DNA of 24,150 nucleotides, from the IMG/VR virus record IMGVR_UViG_3300024262_000235, positions 1 to 24,150 of that record; one strand, given 5' to 3'. The notes under the pieces were generated by a model that was given only the letters and a program-made list of their open reading frames with translations, was not told where the DNA came from and did not search any database. Source of the stretch: a virus. This document shows, piece after piece, positions 6,555-12,444 of the stretch. Positions within the stretch are counted from its first letter, which is position 1. Each line of letters starts with the position of its first letter. Made by a program: the position numbers and the translations under genes.

Positions 6555-7051
6555 TGTGGGAAAAGATTGCTCAAATTTTGAGACGCATACTCGCTATCCT
6601 GAACGGTGAAGTAGAAGTGATAAAAGATGAATCTGTTCCACCCCCTACTCCAATCAACTGGCATGTAATATCCGCACAGCAGGTTCTCCACTTTCTAAAG
6701 GAGAACAAGCTTGAGCATATTGGATTCAGAGATAACTTCTATTGGGGAACTGATATAGACACCTGGAGAGACTGGGCATTTGAGGCATTGCTAGGGTGTC
6801 CTCCATATCAGACTGAATCTGCCACACATAGAGGCTTTGACTGTGATGACTTTGCCGAGGAGTACCCATCCTATTGTAAGAGAACATATATGGGCAATGC
6901 TGTTTGGGCAGTGTGGGGACACACTCCTCGAGGCTATCATGCTTGGTGCTTAGTAAAAGCTGCTGACGGCTGGTATGAGTTTGAACCACAGACAGGAGAA
7001 GTATGGGTATTCGGGACAAACAAAAAATACCAGGCAGACAAAAGGCTTTAG
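6554..7051 (+). CDS. Transglutaminase-fold cysteine peptidase-like protein, possible endolysin
   Basis: A 165-aa protein with a possible catalytic triad in the order of the transglutaminase/papain-like fold: C97 in 'GFDCDDFAEEY', H129 in 'GYHAWCLVK', and E144 in 'WYEFEPQTGE'. Residues 66-80 ('TDIDTWRDWAFEALLG') form a helix before the Cys. There is no cleaved signal peptide; the first 18 residues are amphipathic ('MWEKIAQILRRILAIL'), which may bind membrane. Proteins of this fold cut peptide bonds, including cell-wall cross-links, so an endolysin role paired with the preceding membrane protein is a reasonable guess. Other roles (protein maturation, host interference) are possible. No separate wall-binding domain is visible. 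Confidence 0.55.
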   Translation: MWEKIAQILRRILAILNGEVEVIKDESVPPPTPINWHVISAQQVLHFLKENKLEHIGFRDNFYWGTDIDTWRDWAFEALLGCPPYQTESATHRGFDCDDFAEEYPSYCKRTYMGNAVWAVWGHTPRGYHAWCLVKAADGWYEFEPQTGEVWVFGTNKKYQADKRL

Positions 7052-7082
7052 GCATAACTGACTATCTGATGCTATTACTGTA

Positions 7083-7125
7083 CTTCTGCCTAAAGCCTCT
7101 TGAGCAGAAGATATTGAGGCGTTAG
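7083..7125 (+). other. Two interleaved hairpins: possible H-type pseudoknot
   Basis: Stem 1 pairs 7083-7089 (CTTCTGC) with 7104-7110 (GCAGAAG), a perfect 7-bp stem. Stem 2 pairs 7090-7099 with 7116-7125, ten positions with one mismatch (CTAAAGCCTC against GAGGCGTTAG). Each 5' arm precedes the other's 3' arm, which is the geometry of an H-type pseudoknot; otherwise the stems are mutually exclusive. It lies after the peptidase-like stop and just before the promoter at 7139. There is no T-run, so it is not an ordinary intrinsic terminator. Confidence 0.45.
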
Positions 7126-7138
7126 CTTCACTACCCCC

Positions 7139-7167
7139 TTGACAAGTCCCCCTATATATGTTATATT
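7139..7167 (+). promoter_or_regulatory. Consensus promoter before the small-gene operon
   Basis: TTGACA at 7139-7144, 17-base spacer, TATATT at 7162-7167. The leader GAATTAAGGAAATAGGAGG, almost identical to the one before the ERF gene, supplies the ribosome binding site for ATG 7203. Confidence 0.75.
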
Positions 7168-7202
7168 TTATATAGAATTAAGGAAATAGGAGGAAACAAG
7201 GC

Positions 7203-7418
7203 ATGACACTAAATATCAATGACTTACCACCTGGGCAGCAAGACAAGGTTAGGAAGCAGCTAGGCAATGGTCGAAAGGTCAAGAGCTACAGCAAGGCTCA
7301 AGTGGTAGGGGCAGCCTCATCCGCCTTAGCAGCTATGCGTTCAAGTGACCTTCCCATAGATGGGATGCGTGAGGCTCTTGAAATGGCAAAGCGCTGGCTG
7401 AAGGGACTCAAAAACTAA
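7203..7418 (+). CDS. Small helical protein, 71 aa, unknown function
   Basis: Starts at ATG 7203 behind AGGAGG. It begins 'MTLNINDLPPGQQDKVRKQL' and continues with basic and alanine-rich helices ('SKAQVVGAASSALAAMRSS', 'MREALEMAKRWLKGLKN'). It is the first gene after a strong promoter and precedes a larger protein by 11 bases. The basic charge and helices would fit nucleic-acid or protein binding. No family recognised. Confidence 0.65.
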   Translation: MTLNINDLPPGQQDKVRKQLGNGRKVKSYSKAQVVGAASSALAAMRSSDLPIDGMREALEMAKRWLKGLKN

Positions 7419-7429
7419 AGGAGGAAAAC

Positions 7430-8041
7430 ATGAAAGAAACACCAGAAGTCGCAATCCAGCAACTTACTACACAAGACCAGGAGATGCTCGAATGGATAGC
7501 CAAATGTGAGGTTACCGACGCAAACTCTCAGAACAACGCTGAGAACCTACTCATCGGCGCCAGGGTAGCCTTTAAGCGGGCTGATGGAAAGCGAAAGGAA
7601 CTGTTAGAGCCGCTCAGGGAAGGCGAAAAGCGGATAACGGATTTGTTCAAACCTTATTTGGGCCACTTAACAGAGTGTATCGACAGGCTCAATTCCACAC
7701 TCCAAACCTATCACCGCGAACAAGTGCGGATAGCCCAGGAAGAAGAAAACTACCGCCTGGCAGAGCAAGCCCACAAATTAGCAGAGGCCCAAGAAACAGG
7801 CGAGATAGTGGAACTTCCTGTAGTGGACATACCAGTACCAGCTAAAACTTCACGACCAGAGATGGGGACAGTTACCTATCGGGATGACTATGATATAAGA
7901 GTCGTGCAGCCCGACCTCGTTCCTAGAGACCTTTGTGAGCCCTCGCTACCCAAAATAAGGGCAAGAGTAAAGAGTGGCGTCAAAGAGATTCCCGGGGTGC
8001 TGATTAGCCAGAAAGTTATTACGGTAACGAAGGCGCAATGA
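7430..8041 (+). CDS. Conserved phage coiled-coil protein of recombination regions
   Basis: A 203-aa protein with ATG 7430 behind AAAGGAGG. Residues about 28-120 form a long helix ('NAENLLIGARVAFKRADGKRKELLEPLREGEKRI', then 'LQTYHREQVRIAQEEENYRLAEQAHKLAEAQ'). A Pro/Val linker follows, then a C-terminal beta domain with 'TYRDDYDIRV', 'VPRDLCEPSLPKI' and 'GVKEIPGVLISQK'. This helix-linker-domain plan ending in '(I/V)PR..' and 'IPGV' is common in phage early proteins near ERF/RecT and exonucleases. Its biochemical role is not known to me; a Gam-like or scaffold role is only a guess. Its stop overlaps the next start (ATGA at 8038). Confidence 0.65.
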   Translation: MKETPEVAIQQLTTQDQEMLEWIAKCEVTDANSQNNAENLLIGARVAFKRADGKRKELLEPLREGEKRITDLFKPYLGHLTECIDRLNSTLQTYHREQVRIAQEEENYRLAEQAHKLAEAQETGEIVELPVVDIPVPAKTSRPEMGTVTYRDDYDIRVVQPDLVPRDLCEPSLPKIRARVKSGVKEIPGVLISQKVITVTKAQ

Positions 8042-8355
8042 ATGACCTCTTAGCAATCCTAAAGCTTCACCGTGGCCGGGACCAAGCTATCACAGCCAAA
8101 GAGTTAGCCCGCTTCCTTAACGAGGAAGACCGCACCATAAGAAAAGAGATACGAGCTCTTATTAGCCAGGGGGCCCCGATAGCCTCGACCACGCAATTCC
8201 CTTATGGGTATTTTTTAACAGAGACCATGGTGGAAGCCCATGAATATATGCAGAGCTTAAGGAATCGGCTAATCGAAGACGCCTTGCGGCGCCGCGACTT
8301 CAAGCGAGCCGTTGCTAAAGCTTTTGATGGGAGCGGGCAGTTAAAGATGTTTTGA
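8038..8355 (+). CDS. Winged-helix DNA-binding protein
   Basis: A 105-aa protein translationally coupled to the previous gene. Residues 1-62 follow the HTH_11/DeoR-type pattern: 'LLAILKLHRGRDQAITAKELARFLNEEDRTIRKEIRALISQG', helix-turn-recognition helix with the basic 'RTIRKEIRAL', then the wing ('PIASTTQFPYGYFL'). The C-terminal basic helix ends 'GQLKMF', which resembles a beta-clamp or protein-interaction tail. Likely a transcription regulator or accessory replication protein. Operators are not identified. Confidence 0.7.
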   Translation: MNDLLAILKLHRGRDQAITAKELARFLNEEDRTIRKEIRALISQGAPIASTTQFPYGYFLTETMVEAHEYMQSLRNRLIEDALRRRDFKRAVAKAFDGSGQLKMF

Positions 8356-8365
8356 TGGAGGAGAT

Positions 8366-8581
8366 ATGAAAGTTTATGAAGGCATATTCTCAGAGAAAGA
8401 ATACCTGAGACATTCCTGGGTGGTACTCATTACTAAGAGAGGTACATTTGGGATAGAGGGCATCTTTGAAAAGTATGTTGGCAGTGGGAGAGTCTATAGA
8501 GTAACCATTGAGGAAATCAAAGAGGAAAAGGAGAATCGGTCCTTACCTATCACAGCAGAAAGGGAGTATGTGCCGGCATGA
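8366..8581 (+). CDS. Small beta-rich protein, unknown function
   Basis: A 71-aa protein, ATG 8366 behind GGAGGAG. It has alternating hydrophobic strands ('KRGTFGIEGIFEKYVGSGRVYRVTIEEI') and a charged end. It is linked by an ATGA overlap (8578) to the next gene. No family recognised. Confidence 0.6.
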   Translation: MKVYEGIFSEKEYLRHSWVVLITKRGTFGIEGIFEKYVGSGRVYRVTIEEIKEEKENRSLPITAEREYVPA

Positions 8582-8781
8582 TAAAACTTGAAGGAACTTT
8601 TAGAATCGAACTCAGCCCATTTGGGCTACAAGCCCGGCGGGATGTTGGAATGCAAGACACTGCTATAATACACGAATCGCTAGAAAACCTCTTGAATCAG
8701 TTAGACCCAGCAACCAGGAAGAGCATCAGCTTTTCGGACTGCGAAATCAAAGAATCCAAAGAGGGGAAACTGCCCTTTTGA
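8578..8781 (+). CDS. Small protein, 67 aa, unknown function
   Basis: Begins at ATG 8578 overlapping the previous stop by four bases. It starts 'MIKLEGTFRIELSPFG' and has a helix 'HESLENLLNQLDPATRKS' followed by 'SFSDCEIKE' and a Lys-rich C-terminus ending 'GKLPF'. Operon position indicates a real early phage gene. No domain recognised. Confidence 0.6.
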   Translation: MIKLEGTFRIELSPFGLQARRDVGMQDTAIIHESLENLLNQLDPATRKSISFSDCEIKESKEGKLPF

Positions 8782-8867
8782 ACTGGATACCGAAGAACGA
8801 AGTGACGCTCATGCGGTCTGACTCATAGACTACTATGACAGGCAGAGGAGAGAAGGGAGGATTAGGT

Positions 8868-9296
8868 ATGTTAAAGAAAGAGAACGAATTTTTCAGCATC
8901 ATAAAGAGAGCCGAGTTAACTGATTGTGAGGAATCAATAGTGCTATACCGAATATGTAATTGGGTTGGTAAGAGTAGAGTTCTTGATGCAGAACAAATTG
9001 TGACGTTTAGGAGAATGTTAATAAGCATCATCGAAATAATGAAGGAGGAGATTATGAAAACAACAGTGACGTGCCCCAACTGTGGGGAGGAAATTCCCAG
9101 TCTTGAGAAATGTTACATCTCAACTCAAGAAACAACTCTGCGATATATCAAAGGGGATAAGTACGTATTGGGAGACCAGCTTGAATTTGATATGCCTGAA
9201 ATTGAAACAGACTCCGAGTATTATCAGTGCCCTCTATGCAGGGAATCGGTATGCTCATCTGATGAGCGTGCATTGGAATTCCTGAAAGGGGAGTAG
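8868..9296 (+). CDS. Helical domain fused to zinc ribbon; possible internal start
   Basis: From ATG 8868 (GGGAGG upstream) the frame encodes 142 aa. Residues 1-62 are helical ('NEFFSIIKRAELTDCEESIVLYRICNW', 'FRRMLISIIEIMKEE'). Residues 63-142 hold C-x2-C pairs ('TCPNCGEE', 'YQCPLCRESVC'), a zinc-ribbon-type region. An ATG at 9054 inside the frame has its own strong AAGGAGGAG site, and the residues after it look like an independent small Zn protein ('MKTTVTCPNCGEEIPS'). So this may be one fused gene, or a gene that also yields a shorter C-terminal product. A start at 8835 is possible but lies ahead of the better site. Confidence 0.6.
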   Translation: MLKKENEFFSIIKRAELTDCEESIVLYRICNWVGKSRVLDAEQIVTFRRMLISIIEIMKEEIMKTTVTCPNCGEEIPSLEKCYISTQETTLRYIKGDKYVLGDQLEFDMPEIETDSEYYQCPLCRESVCSSDERALEFLKGE

Positions 9297-9512
9297 CCAG
9301 CAGGGCAGGCTGAATAAGAAAGGAGGAAAGAGACATGAATGTACTTTGTGAATCAACTGATTGCAGCTTCGTTAAATGGAATATATTTTCTGGGTGGATA
9401 TGTGGGAAGAACTATATCAAGGTAGATAATAAAAGAAAATGCAAGTCTTACGAAAAAGGCAAAGAAAGAAATTGGATGCAGCCAGCAGGGTAGAGCTGGA
9501 ATAAGAAAAGAG
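9296..9512 (+). repeat. Duplicated leader sequence (copies at 9296 and 9481)
   Basis: The segment starting GCCAGCAGGG at 9296 recurs at 9481. Both continue with an AG..GCTG half and AATAAGAAA, run about 32 bases, and end just before a small gene's ribosome binding site. Each copy can form a small CAGC/GCTG hairpin (CCAGC/GCTGG in the second). The duplication brackets the small Cys-rich gene at 9335, as if the leader plus gene had been duplicated or inserted. Confidence 0.5.
9335..9493 (+). CDS. Four-Cys mini-protein, 52 aa
   Basis: ATG 9335 behind AAAGGAGGAAAG. Cysteines at 5, 10, 23 and 36 in the pattern 'CESTDCSFVKW', 'GWICGKNYIKV', 'CKSYE' match the spacing of short metal-binding proteins (DUF1540-like) found in bacteria and phages. 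It is flanked by the two copies of the leader repeat; the second copy starts inside its 3' end. Metal binding is inferred from spacing; function unknown. Confidence 0.55.
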   Translation: MNVLCESTDCSFVKWNIFSGWICGKNYIKVDNKRKCKSYEKGKERNWMQPAG

Positions 9513-9520
9513 ACGGAGAG

Positions 9521-9670
9521 ATGAACAACAAAGAAAAAGAAGAACTGATATATGAAGTAGCATTGGTACTCAGGAAAGTTGCGGTAACAAAAGAGCTTAG
9601 CATATTGTTCTATCGTACCTTTGCGTTGCAAATCATCGCTCTTTTTAAGGAGAAGGAAGGAGAAAAATGA
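9521..9670 (+). CDS. Small helical protein, 49 aa
   Basis: ATG 9521 follows a GGAGAG site. It begins 'MNNKEKEELIYEVALVLRKV' and continues 'ELSILFYRTFALQIIALFKEKEG', a charged N-terminus followed by an aromatic-rich helix that could be amphipathic or membrane-associated. It sits in a run of tightly spaced small genes. No family recognised. Confidence 0.4.
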   Translation: MNNKEKEELIYEVALVLRKVAVTKELSILFYRTFALQIIALFKEKEGEK

Positions 9671-9707
9671 GGTTACTTAAGGGGGTGCTTTGGAAGGAGT
9701 TATATCG

Positions 9708-9914
9708 ATGAATATATTCAGTCAAGCAATCTTAAAAGGGGCTTTATTGCCAGCCCATCTAGCGGCCGGGATAGAGCTGTATGAGCCTGATGACCACCTG
9801 TTAGTCCTCAGGTGCAAGGGGGAGGCCATAGCTACCTATCCATCCACCGGAGTTTTTGTTACAAAGATAAGAGAGGATGCCACCGAATGGCTAGAGAGGA
9901 AAAGAAATGGATAA
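9708..9914 (+). CDS. Small protein, 68 aa, unknown function
   Basis: ATG 9708 was chosen over the earlier TTG at 9690 because AAGGAG lies 8 bases before it. The product ('MNIFSQAILKGALLPAHLAA', 'DDHLLVLRCKGEAIATYPST', 'IREDATEWLERKRNG') is a mixed alpha/beta mini-protein. It overlaps the next gene (9907) by eight bases. No family recognised. Confidence 0.6.
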   Translation: MNIFSQAILKGALLPAHLAAGIELYEPDDHLLVLRCKGEAIATYPSTGVFVTKIREDATEWLERKRNG

Positions 9915-10080
9915 AACGACCATCGCTATTAGCAAAGAGACCAAAGACCGCCTTGACAAAGCGGACACAAAAGGGCACTCTTATAACGACATTATAATCG
10001 ATTTACTGGATGCAAAGGAAATCAATGTTAAGGTTCAAAAAACAGATGGCAATATCATCTGGCGATTCTTCAAAAGTTAA
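9907..10080 (+). CDS. Ribbon-helix-helix (antitoxin-like) DNA-binding protein
   Basis: A 57-aa product starting at ATG 9907, overlapping the previous gene by eight bases. 'KTTIAISKETKDRLDKADTK', then 'GHSYNDIIIDLLDAKE', is the strand-helix-helix pattern of RHH antitoxin/regulator proteins: beta strand 'TTIAIS', helix A 'KETKDRLDKA', helix B 'SYNDIIIDLLDA'. The tail 'VKVQKTDGNIIWRFFKS' is variable. RHH proteins dimerise and bind operators, repressing their own operon; no toxin partner is recognisable next door. It may be a phage regulator and not part of a toxin-antitoxin pair. Confidence 0.7.
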   Translation: MDKTTIAISKETKDRLDKADTKGHSYNDIIIDLLDAKEINVKVQKTDGNIIWRFFKS

Positions 10081-10207
10081 GCCCTTCGACAAAATTGTCA
10101 CTCTGATAACCCCTTTCTTTGGGATAGTGTTTAGATTTGATGGCCTATTCTGGAGAAGGAAAGAGTGGCAATGGGCTGTTTTATTTAGGGACTGGAAGGA
10201 GAAATAA
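10025..10207 (+). CDS. Small basic/aromatic protein overlapping the RHH gene
   Basis: A 60-aa frame with ATG 10025 behind AAAGGA (10014-10019); ATG 10010 and ATG 10046 are alternatives. It overlaps the RHH gene by 56 bases. The product is Phe/Trp-rich ('VTLITPFFGIVFRFDGLFWRRKEWQWAVLFRDWKEK') and may be membrane-associated. Its stop comes one base before the next gene's ATG, which supports translation. No family recognised. Confidence 0.45.
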   Translation: MLRFKKQMAISSGDSSKVKPFDKIVTLITPFFGIVFRFDGLFWRRKEWQWAVLFRDWKEK

Positions 10208-10208
10208 G

Positions 10209-10550
10209 ATGTCTCATGGCGACTATAACTGCTGCGCGGTCTGCGACTCCAAGCTAGAGTACAGCGCCGGCACCGCCAACACCAAGGCTAGGATATGTGA
10301 TGCCTGCCTGGTTAGATTAAGGGATTGTGGCCTTAATATTCTAACCACCGGGGAGCTGATAGAGTGGTTGAAAACAACCGACAAACTGACGTTAAAGATA
10401 GCCCTTAAAAAGATAGGGTTCAGCTTCTGCTATTACGAGAACCTTGTGGACGATGCTTTATTAGAAAGGGGACTGGATGATATAGTGGCAGGCCGGCCCC
10501 AACAGCCTGCTCTTGAGGAGAAGGTGAAAAATGGAAATCCAAACGATTGA
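10209..10550 (+). CDS. Zinc-ribbon protein with helical tail
   Basis: ATG 10209 is preceded by GGAAGGAG; the more upstream ATG 10137 lacks such a site. The N-terminus 'NCCAVCDSKLEYSAG' and 'ARICDACLVRL' give two C-x2-C pairs about 20 residues apart, a treble-clef or zinc-ribbon arrangement. The remainder is helical ('LIEWLKTTDKLTLKIALKKIGF', 'DDALLERGLDDI'). It overlaps the methyltransferase start by 20 bases, so the two are coupled. Function unknown. Confidence 0.65.
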   Translation: MSHGDYNCCAVCDSKLEYSAGTANTKARICDACLVRLRDCGLNILTTGELIEWLKTTDKLTLKIALKKIGFSFCYYENLVDDALLERGLDDIVAGRPQQPALEEKVKNGNPND

Positions 10551-11661
10551 AATAACCAAGCTCCGCCCTCACCCTCAGAATCCCAGAACACACCCAGACT
10601 CAGCCATTGACAAATTAGTTAAAAGCCTTACTGAGTTCGGTTTTACCAATCCCATCTTAGTCTCAGCCGACAATTACGTTTTGGCTGGTCATGCCCGCCT
10701 CAAGGCCGCTCAGAAGGCAGGATTAAAGGAAGTACCTGTGATTCAGTTACCTTTGAAAGGAAGTAAAGCCCTGGCCTACATGATAGCCGACAACCGCCTA
10801 CAAGACGAGACCGACTGGGACTTTCCCCTGCTCAAAGACTTATTTGGAGTGCTGGATACTGGGGAGCTGGATTTAGAGACTACAGGCTTTGACCTGAGTG
10901 AGATAGAGGCACTACTCACTAACGTTTCCGATGGCTTGACTGATGATGATGAAGTCCCCGAACCAAAAGAATCTATCTGTAAGACTAGTGACCTGTGGAT
11001 ATTAGGCAATCATCGGCTCTTATGCGGAGATGCTACCAAGAAAGAGGATGTGGCAAAATTGATGGGTGATGAGAAGGCAGACATGGTATTTACAGACCCG
11101 CCGTATGGAGTGAAACGAGATAAAGGTTTTGAAGGTTTTGGAGGCTTTGGGAAACCAATAGCTAGGCGTAGATATGAGGAAGGTAATTGGGATAATGAGT
11201 CACCATCAAAAGAAACATTCAATTTAATTATTCAGTTAGCTCAAAACTTGCTTATATTCGGGGCTAATTTCTTTTCAGACCGATTACCATTAGGCAAGCA
11301 TTGGATAGTGTGGGATAAACTTACCACGATGCCAACTTTTGGTGATTGTGAGTTAATATGGACAAATAGTCAAAGACTATCGATTAAAAAGTATACTTTT
11401 GAATATAATGGTCTTATTGGCAAGGAAAAGGAACGCTTCCATCCTACACAAAAACCAATAGGACTTCTTGTTGCTATTTTGACTGATTACTCAAAATCTA
11501 ATTATAAAGTTCTTGACCTCTTCGGTGGTTCAGGCTCTACCCTAATAGCCTGTGAGAAGCTAAACCGAAAGTGCTACATGATGGAGATAGAACCTTATTA
11601 TTGTGATGTGATTATAGAGCGATGGCAGAACTTCACTGGGAATCGGGCTGTAAAATGCTAG
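10531..11661 (+). CDS. ParB-like domain fused to DNA (N4/N6) methyltransferase
   Basis: A 376-aa protein. Residues 1-95 are a ParB/Srx-like domain: 'KLRPHPQNPRTHPDSAI', 'GFTNPILVSADNYVLAGHARLKAA', 'MIADNRL'. After a linker, the amino-methyltransferase has motif IV 'TDPPYG' (D189-Y192) before the SAM motif 'DLFGGSGSTLIACE' (D329 onward), the order of beta-class enzymes, with 'FHPTQKPIGLL' just before. It transfers a methyl group from SAM to adenine or cytosine amino groups. No partner nuclease is present, so it is an orphan, perhaps protecting phage DNA. Bases about 11161-11520, encoding the region between the motifs, are hand-counted at about 35% GC against 45-52% in sampled flanking lines, suggesting an exchanged recognition domain. 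Confidence 0.9.
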   Translation: MEIQTIEITKLRPHPQNPRTHPDSAIDKLVKSLTEFGFTNPILVSADNYVLAGHARLKAAQKAGLKEVPVIQLPLKGSKALAYMIADNRLQDETDWDFPLLKDLFGVLDTGELDLETTGFDLSEIEALLTNVSDGLTDDDEVPEPKESICKTSDLWILGNHRLLCGDATKKEDVAKLMGDEKADMVFTDPPYGVKRDKGFEGFGGFGKPIARRRYEEGNWDNESPSKETFNLIIQLAQNLLIFGANFFSDRLPLGKHWIVWDKLTTMPTFGDCELIWTNSQRLSIKKYTFEYNGLIGKEKERFHPTQKPIGLLVAILTDYSKSNYKVLDLFGGSGSTLIACEKLNRKCYMMEIEPYYCDVIIERWQNFTGNRAVKC

Positions 11662-11990
11662 ATACTCGATTAGTAAGGCTACTCGATAAAGAAACGTGCT
11701 TGGAGCACCAGGAAGCTTATCGAAAGGAGCTTGACCTTACCGACCGACGCCTAGAGAGGCTACGGAAGAAACAAGAGCAAAACCCTAACTTCTCTGCTTA
11801 CGACGTATATGCTGATGACCAGGTAGATATTTGCACCCGCATCGAAGAATTTGAAGCAGTAAAAGATGAATTAGAGTGGTATCTAGAACTCATAGAAGAA
11901 CAGCTAAGTATCCTTAAACTAAAGGAAAACCACCCAGGCTGTAAAGTAGTAAAGCACGGCGCTCAGTTAAGCCTACTAGACAAAACCTAA
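11655..11990 (+). CDS. Coiled-coil protein between methyltransferase and terminase
   Basis: ATG 11655 overlaps the methyltransferase stop by seven bases; an alternative ATG 11622 lies deeper in that gene. The 111-aa product is charged and helical: 'LEHQEAYRKELDLTDRRLERLRKKQEQ', then 'RIEEFEAVKDELEWYLELIEEQLSILKLKE', ending 'GAQLSLLDKT'. It is probably a coiled coil. The C-terminal 'QLSLLD' resembles a beta-clamp-binding motif, which is only suggestive. Function unknown. Confidence 0.55.
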   Translation: MLDTRLVRLLDKETCLEHQEAYRKELDLTDRRLERLRKKQEQNPNFSAYDVYADDQVDICTRIEEFEAVKDELEWYLELIEEQLSILKLKENHPGCKVVKHGAQLSLLDKT

Positions 11991-12004
11991 AATTGTGCTA
12001 TAAT
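11977..12004 (+). promoter_or_regulatory. Extended -10 promoter before the terminase genes
   Basis: TAGACA at 11977-11982, a 16-base spacer, then TATAAT at 11999-12004 preceded by TGC (extended -10). It overlaps the stop of the coiled-coil gene and sits 20 bases before the small terminase start, so it probably opens the late packaging/head operon. Confidence 0.65.
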
Positions 12005-12024
12005 AGTCTTTGAAAGGTTTTGAA

Positions 12025-12444
12025 ATGGCTAACTTCAGTGCTAACCGCGGACACCGCAAAAGAATAGAGCTTGACTGGAAACAATTTGAGGGCTTCTGTA
12101 TGATTCAGTGTACCCTGACTGAGATAGCGGCCTTCTTTTGTTGCTCTGAGGATACTGTTGAGACACGAGTTAAAGAGCATTATGGAGTTTCATTTTCGGA
12201 GGTTTTCGCTAAAAAGAGAATAGGTGGGCTTGTATCACTTCGCCGCAATCTGTTCAAACTTTCCGAGAAGAACGCAGCCGTAGCCATATTTCTAGCAAAG
12301 AACTGGTTAGGGATGGCTGATAAGCAGGAATTTGAACATAGTGGTAATATCAAGAGAACAGTTGAAGACTATAGTACCGAGGAACTCATCGCTATTATGG
12401 AGCACGAGCGAAGCCGTCTTGCGGCGCACCCTGGCCAAAAATAG
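12025..12444 (+). CDS. terS: Terminase small subunit-like protein
   Basis: A 139-aa protein from ATG 12025 with GAAAGG eight bases upstream; a TTG at 12010 is a weaker start. It has the HTH pattern of small terminases: 'DWKQFEGFCMIQCTLTEIAAFFCCSEDTVETRVKEHYGVSF', 'KRIGGLVSLRRNLFKLSEKNAAVAIFLAKNWLGM' and 'KQEFEHSG'. Small terminases recognise the packaging site and hand DNA to the large subunit. The next gene encodes the large subunit and overlaps this one. The pac/cos site is not located. Confidence 0.8.
   Translation: MANFSANRGHRKRIELDWKQFEGFCMIQCTLTEIAAFFCCSEDTVETRVKEHYGVSFSEVFAKKRIGGLVSLRRNLFKLSEKNAAVAIFLAKNWLGMADKQEFEHSGNIKRTVEDYSTEELIAIMEHERSRLAAHPGQK

Noticed and set aside
9953-9986. 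TTGACA followed by TTATAA as a promoter
   Set aside because: The spacer is 22 bases and the site lies within the RHH coding sequence.
10137-10208. 24-residue N-terminal extension of the Zn-ribbon gene from ATG 10137
   Set aside because: No ribosome site; ATG 10209 has GGAAGGAG and starts directly before the Cys motif.
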